From contig NC_085092.1 of NCBI RefSeq assembly GCF_963422355.1, forward strand, positions 1,549,501 to 1,613,500: DNA of 64,000 nucleotides, read 5' to 3'. Positions 36,665-64,000 of the stretch are shown here, one piece after another (position 1 is the stretch's first letter; the number at the start of each line of letters is the position of its first letter). The notes under the pieces are model-generated. The model had not been told where the DNA came from, made no database searches, and saw only the letters and a list, made by a program, of their open reading frames with translations. The position numbers and the translations under genes are program-made. Source of the DNA: Corticium candelabrum (Eukaryota; Porifera; Homoscleromorpha; Homosclerophorida; Plakinidae).

Positions 36665-36860
36665 TGCTTGAAGAAATAGGGTTGAAATTTTCGCAGACAA
36701 GAGTAGTGTATCTGGCGTCAAAATGATACCACCTGCCCCTCCCCATATTTTCGCATCTTTTTCGGGTCTTCGCACCCCTACGGGGCTGCTCAGCTCCTCG
36801 AGTCTGCGAAAATATGGGGGAGTGTCAGGTGGTATCATTTGTGACGCCAGATACACTACT
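36665..36860. repeat. MITE-like hairpin with 55 bp arms
   Basis: Arms at about 36702-36756 and 36803-36860 are near-perfect inverted copies (AGTAGTGTATCTGGCGTCA ... CCATATTTTCGCA). The left flank 36665-36700 (TGCTTGAAGAAATAGGGTTG, CGCAGACAAG) is shared with the hairpin at 22.2-22.4 kb. Confidence 0.75.
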
Positions 36861-36986
36861 AGAGCTCATACAACCATATAAGTCGCGCACATCAGTGGGT
36901 ACCTACGACTCTGATCAGTGCACTTAGCAGTATATGGAGATTGTACTATTTTAACCGCTCTATATAAGGGGTTACTTACTCTTCTG

Positions 36987-37127
36987 CAGTATATAGCCGC
37001 TGAATTGTGCGCCCACTGTCTATAGAGGAAAATTGCGCCCTACTAGACAAATCGCATCTCTAGTATATAGCCACAGAATTGTGCGCCTACTGTCTCTATA
37101 GAGAACGTTGCGCCCTGGTAGACAAAT
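36987..37127. repeat. ~74 bp tandem duplication
   Basis: Two imperfect copies share GTATATAGCC, GAATTGTGCGCC, ACTGTCT and TTGCGCCCT. They lie just upstream of the Polinton polymerase remnant and may belong to its terminal region. Confidence 0.6.
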
Positions 37128-37185
37128 AATCTATTGTATAAGCACAGAATTTCTGATTATGTTTCACCAACTAAATGCGATCTGA

Positions 37186-39735
37186 ATGTCACCCTCCAAA
37201 CCCGTTGTTTTAACAACGATCAAAGATCTGCGAAAGCAGGCAAATGACATCGGGCTCGAGAGAGTCTCTCGCCTGCGCAAAGCAGAACTCGTGCAACTTA
37301 TTTCAGAAGCTAGAGACTTGGAGATGGCACGACGAATTCAACGCGCCAGTCAAACTGGACGATACTCGGCACTGCTCAGAGTGGTCGACGATCCTGCGCA
37401 GGGTCAAGTCGAATTGCAAAAAATTCGCGAAGAGGTCGATGCCTCATTGCGAGCCAAAAAAATGAGTCCAGATATGCAAAATTCACGATACCGCTTAGCT
37501 GTCATAAATGACTCATCCCAAAAATGGGACACATACCCCTAGCATTGGTCAACGAGAACGAGTGACCAAAGGGCGTACAACGGTTACCTTCCAATTCTTT
37601 CGAGATGTAAACGGTACAGTCTTACCGAACGAATGATGGAGAAGCTGACATCCCACGCTCAGACAGCATTCTACCTCAACCACTCCTACACCTACCGAAT
37701 TCGAAATATCGAAGATGGTAGAGTGATGTTGTGTAGCTAAAACGTATCCAGCAGCAAGAGAATGAATCAGCTCCAACAAGCCCGCGACTGGATAGTCAAA
37801 CAAGAAGAAGACCGACTCACTACAGACAACATAGATCGTCCCAATACCAAGTGGGTGTTTGTACGATTTATCAAAGTTCAATTGTCCATCGTCCAGACAC
37901 GAGAAGCCCTACTCAGCACAGAATCCTTACCCGAATGGCTGCGCCAGAAGAAGGGCGTCGTTGCTCTGGACACGTGGAATGACAACCTATGTCTGTTTCG
38001 CTGTCTTGCTCTACCAAGGGGTGCGAGCAGATCGCAGCACCACCAAAGCCAGAGAGCTCGCCACTCCTTCTACAATGAGCAGTGCCTCTATACCCAAGAC
38101 CAATCTAGACAATCTCGACCAAATCGAAAAACATTTCAAGTTGGCTGTATTCGCGTGTACCAGCCGACCGAGCACGTATGGCACCTAACACGACAACCCG
38201 CCCACTATCCCGACACGATGACCATCGGAATGCTTGAGCAGCATGCCTTCTATATCAAAGATGTCAAGAAAGTGGCCAGCTCTATGTGTGGTTATTGCTC
38301 TCATTCTTTCACCACGTCGTCGGATCTTCAACGACACGCCGATCGGTGCACCCAAGGTGTCACGAAGATCATCTGTTCACGTGACAAGGTAGACAAACCA
38401 CAGTCGTTCTACGAGAAAGCGTTCTGCCCCGAACAAATCGCGAGCAAAATCGCCACTCGTCGGCTCGAGTACCAAAGCCAGCAGCGCAGCGTCCACACTC
38501 CCAATGCGGTCACGGTGGCGAGCGCTGGATCGCAGGCGCTCCCGTCGATGGGATGGCCAGTCGAACCGTATTTCAATTCCACGGCTACTGTTGGCACGGA
38601 TGCTCCAAACATCAACCCGACAAAGGGTTGTACGAATAGACAGTCGCGCGAGACCAAGCAATCCGAGAAGCCGGATTTGAATTCGTGGTCATTTGGGTTC
38701 GAATGTGAGATGCCCAAGCCGCCAAACATTTCCCGATTCCAGAACCAAAAAATTAAGCCTATCCACACGCCATCGTGTACGACTTCGAAGCCTATGCCGA
38801 CAAGAGACAGGCCCGCTCACTCACAACGACACTACATTTCGGTCTTTATACGCGATATTCTACAACCCTCCACCCATCTATGCAACGCCGACCCCAAACA
38901 ATTAACTCGTTGCAGACTTTGTCGACGAGCTCCAGAGACAAGCAGAACAGATAAGAAAACTCGTTCGTCAACGACATCTCCCAGACCTCGAACATCTGCA
39001 CACCAAACAAAAGAATCGAATCCAAGAGTGGTGCGACCAAGTCCCAGCGCTAGGGTTCAATTGTGGAAAATAAGATATGAACCTCATACGAGAGCACTTT
39101 GTGAGTAAGATCACCGACATAGGCAAAACGGTCAAGGTGGCCAAAAGAGCCAACCAGACCATGTTTCTACTAACCCCAATCTGATTCCTGGACGTATTGA
39201 ACTACCTTGGGCCGGGCACCAGCTACAATAAATGGGTCAAAGCAAACTGCAATACCCTGGACTACCCGACTATCCAGATTGGTACGTACTCAAACCTAAA
39301 AACAGTACCCGTTCACCCTCGAAGAATGGAAATCGTACAAGCGTACATTCCGAGAACGAGAGATAACCACCTTTGCCGATTGGTTGCGATATTACAGCGA
39401 TCTCGATGTTGAACCCTTTATAAAAGCACTCACCAAGATGAGAAACTTTTATCATCATATGGGTTCGACATCTTAAAATACGCCGTCTCGCTTGTGGGTG
39501 TGTCTCTACAGTTTCTACTTCGAGGCACCCATAACAACACAAAACACCAAACCTCTTTGTCCCTGACAACGAGGCTTACGACATGCTGAAAAACGCGGTC
39601 ACCGGCGGTCCAAGTCCGGTGTTTACGAGGTATCACGAGGCCTGAGTCATGCGAATTAGACCCCATCAATATGACAACGTGCGCCTTTGTCAAACGGTTG
39701 TGGGATTCGATGGCAATGCCCTATACCTCTAGACG
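37186..39735 (+). mobile_element. Polinton/Maverick-type element remnant with protein-primed DNA polymerase B
   Basis: A first ORF (37186-37542) is SAP-like and basic (DLRKQANDIG, LRKAELVQLI). From 37762 several frames together match a type B DNA polymerase of Polinton/adintovirus kind: NLCLFRCLAL, a zinc-finger block (MCGYCSHSFTTSSDLQRH), an exonuclease-like DFEAY site near 38780, and GGPSPVFTRYHEA followed by VGFDGNALYL near 39600-39720. The parts lie in different frames with internal stops, and the palm domain is missing, so the gene is dead. The right end is cut by a LINE at 39754. Confidence 0.75.
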
Positions 39736-39753
39736 ATGTCAAATGAAATGCAC

Positions 39754-41365
39754 TATTATTATTGTCGTGCTCAACCAGATCAGTCTGGTTTGTAAAGTCT
39801 ATTACAAGTACCGGAAGCAAATCCTGCTTCAGAAGTACTTATACCATCATGGCTGTCTAGAAAGAAGACATGACTTTACGAAGGATCCGAGTAGGTCCCA
39901 GAAGCACTGTTTTCTGTAAGTTCTGCAGGTTGTGATGACCTGGAATAATGTCCAGCCACCGTGCAATACCTGCATGCACTGTGCCCAAAGCTCCCAAGAC
40001 CACCGGAACCACCAGTGTTCGACAATACCACATGCGCTTATCTCCACTCGCAAGTCGCTGTACTTCGCCAACTTCTCAGTATGTTTCTTGCCAATGTTGC
40101 CATCAGCAGGACAGCTGATATCAATAAGAAGACAAGTGTTTGTCTTTCTATTTCTGAGACAGATGTCTGGACGATTGGCTTTGATCTTCCTGGCAGTGGG
40201 GATGGTGGTATCCCACATCATAGTAATGTCATCCGTCTCCACAAGCCTATCAGGATGATGCCCGTACCATCTGCTCTCCACTGGAACCCCAAAATGGCGA
40301 CAAACATCCCAGTGAATGATGGAGGCCACCTGATTGTGTCAATCAGTGTAGTCCGTCGGTGCCAAAGCACTACAGCCTGCCACAATGTGGTCGACTGTTT
40401 CCAGGCCTACACTGCACATGCGGCAAGTAGGACTGACATCAAGATGTAGAATCTTGCGCTCATAGTACCGAGTCCAAAAAGCTTGGTCTTGAGAAGCAAC
40501 AACCAGTCCCTCAGTTGCAGCAGGAAGATTTGCTGCCTTTAGCCATCCGTAGGTCTCTTTCATGTCCACAGGCGGTTGCTCAGTGAGACGGCGATACTGC
40601 CCGTGCATAGGCTTCCCGCTCCAGGACCGCACACGAAGAGAACTACAACACGTACGGTAATGTCTCGCATCTGTTTCAGGCGCTTGCTCGAAGCCACCTT
40701 CAACCGAGATGGATGCATTCCTGTGTAAGTTCTGCGCCTTGTCGTCCGAAGCAAGACTCCTCCGCAGCTGTGCAGTAAAGCGACAAGCCATGCGCTTGAT
40801 TGAGTGTGAAGATTTTCCAGAGTCACACTCCCGTATCATCTACATGAAAGGATCAGAACTGTCAGCAAGGTACAGTTCAGCCTCACAATACAAGATTGAT
40901 ATGTCAACTCAATGTCTTGTAACTCCCTACCCCCATCACTGCAAGGAGCCTACCGTCGGTCAACGTCTGCAGCAGGATGGTGGACACCGTGCATAGATAG
41001 AGAGAAGATTTCTGGTCCGTCGATCGGGCTGCTGCAGGTCCGTGCACCCCCAATGAATGACGCCAAAACCGTAAGTGAGAACCGGTAGTGCAAACCCATT
41101 GATGGCTAGAATCTTGTTCCGACCATACAACTCAGTCCGGAGAACCACCTTCACTTTGCGCAAGTACTCACGACGGAGTATCTCCCGCATCATGCTGTGC
41201 TGAATACCGTTACTTTCATCTACACCCAAGTACTTGCAGACTTGACCCGGTTCCATAGAGTTGATTGTGTCCGTTTTTCCTACCGTCACTCCAGAGTTGT
41301 GTCCAGATAGCCTGCCGTTGACAAAGTGTGCAACAGCACATTTGTCCAGACCAAACTTCATCTGG
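39754..41365 (-). mobile_element. 5'-truncated non-LTR retrotransposon with restriction-like endonuclease (R2/NeSL/Dong-like)
   Basis: On the minus strand, a post-RT thumb region (YGRNKILAINGFALPVLTYG) is followed by a CCHC finger (CRMC ... HIVAGC). After that comes a PD-(D/E)XK-like endonuclease (NRPDICLRN, CLLIDISCPADGNIGKK). This order is typical of RLE-type LINEs. Frameshifts separate the blocks. The 3' end, at low coordinates, has an (ATT)n/AAT tail at 39754-39763. It truncates the Polinton polymerase remnant. Confidence 0.75.
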
Positions 41366-41370
41366 ATGTA

Positions 41371-41642
41371 TTATTATTATATATGTGTCGTGCTCAACCA
41401 GATCAGTCTGGTTTGTAAAGTCTATTACAAGCAACGGAAGCAAACCCTGCTTCAGAAGTACTTAGACCATCAAGGCTGTCTAGAAAGAAGACATGACTTT
41501 ACGAAGAATCAGAGTAGATCCCAGAAGCACCGTTTTCTGTAAGTGCTGCAGGTTGTGATGACCTGGCATAATGTCCAGCCACCGTGCAATACCTGCGTGC
41601 ACTGTGCCCAAAGCTCCCGAGACCACCGGAACCACCAGTGTT
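41371..41642 (-). mobile_element. Second, 3'-end-only copy of the same LINE
   Basis: 41387-41642 repeats 39764-40019 with a few substitutions in the same orientation, again preceded by a TATTATTATT tail (41371-41380). Similarity stops abruptly after ACCACCAGTGTT, so this copy is severely 5'-truncated. Confidence 0.85.
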
Positions 41643-41979
41643 ATGTGTCGTTATGCCCCTCCATGATGGGCAAGTGGGGTCTTTACCCCTATCTGGGCGC
41701 CCATCAACCAGGCAGGTGAGCCCAGCAGGGTACATGTTTCTGTGTAGTCCACATGACGATCAATGACTAGCCAATTCGATATAGATTGCAGGCATTACCG
41801 TGACCGCCAACTCTATACAGCACGCCTAGTGGATATCAATGACCACCAGGAAAGCACTGAACGTCATCGTCAACGGACCGTTCGCCAGACCACGGAAACT
41901 CCCCAACGACTGAAACGAGTCATAGTCTCATGGATAAAGCTAGAGAAACATGAGAAAGAAAGACAGACAAGTTTCATAA
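41643..41979. other. Gap between LINE 3' end and tRNA-like sequence
   Basis: A GC-richer stretch with an ORF on the plus strand (41763-42026) that has no recognised family. It may be the body of the SINE whose tRNA-like head lies at 41980-42070. Confidence 0.4.
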
Positions 41980-42070
41980 TTTACTGTCGGCACTGGGGCT
42001 TGAACCCTCAAGCCACAGAGTGGTAGCCATTGTCGCTAACCACTAATCGCTATACGAGCTTTCTCGTCTC
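41980..42070 (-). mobile_element. tRNA-like sequence / SINE head
   Basis: On the minus strand an A-box-like TAGCGATTAGTGG (42052-42040) and a perfect B box GGTTCAAGCC (42006-41997) are spaced as in a tRNA gene. A convincing cloverleaf with acceptor stem was not found, so a tRNA-derived SINE head is more likely than a functional tRNA. Confidence 0.55.
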
Positions 42071-42118
42071 AGGCGCCGAGTGGGGGTACGCGCCCTCGAC
42101 AAGAGAAGATACTAGATA

Positions 42119-42170
42119 GACAAATGTAATACATATCCTATATAGACAAATGTAATGCACATCCTATATA
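42119..42170. repeat. 26 bp tandem duplication
   Basis: Two adjacent 26 bp units start GACAAATGTAAT and end CATCCTATATA or CATATCCTATATA, differing at two positions. Confidence 0.9.
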
Positions 42171-42470
42171 GACTCACAGACGAGAGACAATGGGTGGACC
42201 AGCACAACAAAAGACGATGCGGTCGGATTGACAACTACCTACACTCAAGACGACCTCGGGCAAGCTAGACAATTCAAGAAAAGCTAGACTACCAGAAAAG
42301 CTTGACCAATTTTGAAAAGTGGTCCAGAACCCGTACTATAGCTATATATACTACTTCCGTAAGCTCAACCACAGCGAGAGCATGACTCCTCTGCCTTCCC
42401 TGACGAGGACGTTTGGTTCGTCTGCTGCTGTACGTCGCATGTGGACAGCCTCTACACCGCGGTCTGTAAC
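42171..42470. other. Repeat-zone sequence without recognised gene
   Basis: A short minus-strand ORF (42519-42289) is Arg-rich and unrecognised. It might be the nucleic-acid-binding end of the adjacent gag remnant. Confidence 0.3.
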
Positions 42471-42830
42471 TCATTCGATGGCTTGCAACTGGTCCTGAGA
42501 AGATTCTACTGCACGACATGTATCAACCGCTTTAAACAGATTCAAATCATGTATTCTCAAGAGTCGCGGCGACACCACATGCCAAACGGTCCTAAATAAG
42601 TGCCAAATTCGCACGTGTGTGCCAGAATGCGGAGAGCCGTCCCGTACTAGCTGATTGGCAGTTTCACCAGGATCCTGACTCCGCGTGAAAATACGATGCT
42701 GTTCATACGCGATGTTTACTTGTAGCACGAAGTGCCTGTGAAACGTTTCCATAACCGTTGAGTAACTCTTTTCCTCTTCTTTCGTCAGCGTAATCCGATG
42801 AGGTACGTGCACGCTAAAGACTATCTTCAA
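42471..42830 (-). mobile_element. Retroelement gag-like fragment
   Basis: The minus-strand frame contains a gag-like helix pattern: EEKSYSTVMETFHRHF, then NIAYEQHRIFTRSQ and a GE-N-LVRD stretch. This corresponds to the conserved gag motif with aromatic, Arg and Gln residues seen in Ty3/gypsy or related elements. No pol sequence is adjacent. Confidence 0.55.
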
Positions 42831-43694
42831 TGCCCTCTGTCCCCAGAACGTGCAGTAGGAAAGAGACCTTCAACTTGTCATCAGCATCAGTCTGGCCTGA
42901 TGTATACGCGGTCAAGTAAATTTCAAATCGCGCTTCCACGTACTACGGAGTGGTTACCGGCAAAATTAATCCATTGGGGTCGGTAACGTACCGCAAGTGC
43001 TCCAAGGCTTTGAGCACGCCATGTCCTGTTACCATGTAGTATCTGGCACGGTTTTCAGTCTATCCAAGCGACGTTAGTACTCGCACAGGCACTGACAAGT
43101 ACGTGTAAGGCGTGTAGTAGCTATATTGTAAGTCTAACGTGCGTTAATTAACTGAGCTCAATGTCTTATCTTGTGCTGAAACAGGACGTTGTTACGTCCG
43201 TGTAGCAGATGATAGTCGGAATCACTAAAACAGAGACCGCACTATAACATAAAAGAAATTAGCTAACACACTCACAACTAATTAATAATGACAAGCAAAA
43301 ATGGTTGCCGAGGGCGTGGCCTACATACGTAATGGTGCAGACGATTACTCTGCAGTTAAGGTTTAGCACTTTAGAGAAGTTTTTAGTGTTTCTTCACTTA
43401 ATTAATTAATTTGCTAGGGCAGAAAGTTAAACAGGCTAATCAGTTAGCAACAGCAGCAACATCCAAGTGACGAGAATGCCAATCTATTAGCTGCGACTGT
43501 AAATGTAATTTGTTCATATGCCCGTGCAAAGAACGGCCTAATGAGGTAGTCAAGAGAGAAGGCCACTTCGATCGCCAATAATAAGCTAAATGTAAATGAG
43601 CCGGGTCTTTTATCCGGGACAGTAAATTTGATGTCACTAGGTAGGTAATTCCCGGGACCTTCAGACCAGACCTTTTTGATTGTCTGACGTGGTT
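42831..43694. other. Upstream region of the MIB-like gene
   Basis: AT-rich sequence with TTAATTAATTAA runs; no gene was seen. The promoter of the MIB-like gene should lie in the right part, but I see no TATA box that decides a start site. Confidence 0.4.
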
Positions 43695-62922
<19,228 letters not shown>

Positions 62923-63432
62923 GTACACATAAATTAATGTTATGTTGTGTTTCTATTTAATCCTGTCTCTTATTTTTGATTTGGTGAATGAGATATCTGT
63001 TGGGTGAGGGATTGTACTTATGTTACCTTATTTATCAAATGCTAGACTGCTAATTAAAACATGCATGCAGTTGTTATTATAGAATATACTACATTTAAAG
63101 TGACAAAGCTGATTGGAACAGGCCAGCGTCTAGTTGAGTGTTTCGATCAAAGTGTGAAACATCAAATGAGATTGAGCCAGGCCGGTAGGTAACATTTAAA
63201 AAGTGGTCCAACTTAACGCGTGCTAATGGAGTGTGGTTAAAAATAACACGCCCAGAGAGTAGGTTTCCAGCATACTGGTATCTATTGCACAACAGCCTTT
63301 TGAATAAGTACTCTCGTTTACCAACAATTACTGTAATACTTGGCTACGCAGTGACCTTCTACTCCAGTGCACGCTCTCAGGACAGCGTATCTAGCAAGTG
63401 ACGTCTATACGCATGTGAGTCAATTCTGAACG
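62923..63432. other. No recognised gene
   Basis: Follows a possible GTACAC donor of the MIB-like gene. A minus-strand ORF (63292-63095) is unrecognised. Confidence 0.4.
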
Positions 63433-63810
63433 GTGATTGAGCACGTCAACATAATTTCAGTGTCAACTTTTCAGTGTCATGCACGTAAAGTAAACCCTGT
63501 GACCAGTGTAGTGTATAGGGGTGTTGATAGAGACAAACGGGAGACTTGGGTTTTGCCGCGCTTAGATAGTCTAACTTGTAATAGTAAGCTTGCTCTTTCG
63601 TTGTGTGGATTGACTTTACATATTGATACCCAGTCAATTCTTCGGATATTCAACATGAACGCCAACAGAGCTAGCTCCTTACCAGGTGTATCAAGTGCTG
63701 AACTGGATCAACCGAAATCCCCAGCTTCCGACCTTTCGCAACCCCAACTACCACCATCGCCTAAACCTTCTTCTGAGATCACACAGTTTCAACCAGTAGC
63801 ATTGTCATAA
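63433..63810 (+). CDS. Unidentified ORF, proline/serine-rich C terminus
   Basis: This 125-codon ORF ends in a Pro/Ser/Gln-rich stretch (SPASDLSQPQLPPSPKPS). It stops 20 bp before a sequence that looks like an LTR start, so it may be the last ORF of a gypsy-like element. An ATG at 63655 (MNANRASSLPG) is an alternative start. No family was recognised. Confidence 0.3.
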   Translation: MIEHVNIISVSTFQCHARKVNPVTSVVYRGVDRDKRETWVLPRLDSLTCNSKLALSLCGLTLHIDTQSILRIFNMNANRASSLPGVSSAELDQPKSPASDLSQPQLPPSPKPSSEITQFQPVALS

Positions 63811-63830
63811 TCCAAGTGCGAGCAGAGTTG

Positions 63831-64000
63831 TGTTACGGGGACTGTCGGTGGGAGGAGCTATACCAGCGTTTTGCGAGGATTGACTCATGTCAGTCATGAC
63901 TGGGTAAGGCGTGCATGGTTTTACCGGCAATATAAATGTATGATGAGAGAACGTTACGTTAGCCGGTGTTAGTCTCTGTGAGTCTGTGCGAGTTGAGTAG
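63831..64000 (+). mobile_element. Possible LTR (left end, partial)
   Basis: TGTTACGGGGACTG at 63831 resembles the start of many Ty3/gypsy LTRs, and a TATA-like TATAAATG lies at about 63931, 100 bp inside. The element would continue beyond the window. It could instead be an ordinary promoter. Confidence 0.35.

Noticed and set aside
38377-38768. Minus-strand ORFs over the Polinton polymerase region
   Set aside because: The opposite strand carries recognisable polymerase motifs; these frames are shadows.
41980-42070. Functional tRNA gene on the minus strand
   Set aside because: A and B boxes are good, but no acceptor stem or convincing anticodon arm is visible; a SINE head fits better with the repeat-rich context.

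Overview
The window is nuclear DNA of an animal. Its genes are broken by ordinary GT-AG introns whose phases join exactly, and it carries Ty3/gypsy, LINE, hAT, SINE and Polinton remnants. The gene content (mind-bomb-like ligase, TMEM26-like protein, FKBP12, UBE2W) fits a metazoan. The AT-rich composition, very long CA/TG tracts and short introns among much longer ones suggest a marine invertebrate, possibly a sponge or another early-branching animal. This lineage guess is inference and weak. No bacterial features (operons, CRISPR, Shine-Dalgarno sites) were seen.

Layout. 243-2579 (-): N-terminal part of a C2-domain protein with an NT-C2-like first domain, running off the left edge. 3011-10822 (+): divergent six-exon gene for a 1,078-residue acidic protein with a RAD51AP-like C-terminal motif. 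11943-17023 (-): five-exon UBE2W (ubiquitin-conjugating enzyme E2 W). 17185-27757 (+): six-exon FKBP12, head to head with UBE2W over a 161 bp shared promoter and ending with an AT-AC (U12-type) intron. 28245-29614 (-): possible small unidentified gene. 30151-36173 (-): five-exon gene encoding two TMEM26-like units fused in one 1,051-residue chain. 36.2-43.7 kb: gene-free repeat zone with a decayed Polinton-type DNA polymerase B, an RLE-type LINE, SINE pieces and hairpins. 43695 to beyond 62.9 kb (+): mind-bomb-like gene (MIB/HERC2, ZZ, second MIB/HERC2), whose introns hold most of the DNA transposons, a CR1/L2-like LINE, a Polinton integrase fragment and two gypsy remnants. The last 170 bp look like the start of an LTR.

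Gene arrangement. Two divergent gene pairs (2.6-3.0 kb and 17.0-17.2 kb) share short intergenic promoters, and two gene ends face each other at 10.8-11.9 kb. Functions touch ubiquitin transfer (UBE2W, MIB-like) and proline isomerisation (FKBP12), but nothing shows that the genes form one pathway.

Mobile DNA. Most non-coding sequence derives from mobile elements or simple repeats. The best-resolved events are a 1,209 bp TIR element with a perfect 6 bp target duplication (GTTCAA) inside a LINE reverse transcriptase, a 505 bp MITE with a 3 bp duplication, and a hAT element inside an FKBP12 intron. Coordinates of multi-exon genes run from first to last coding base, with exons listed in the evidence.
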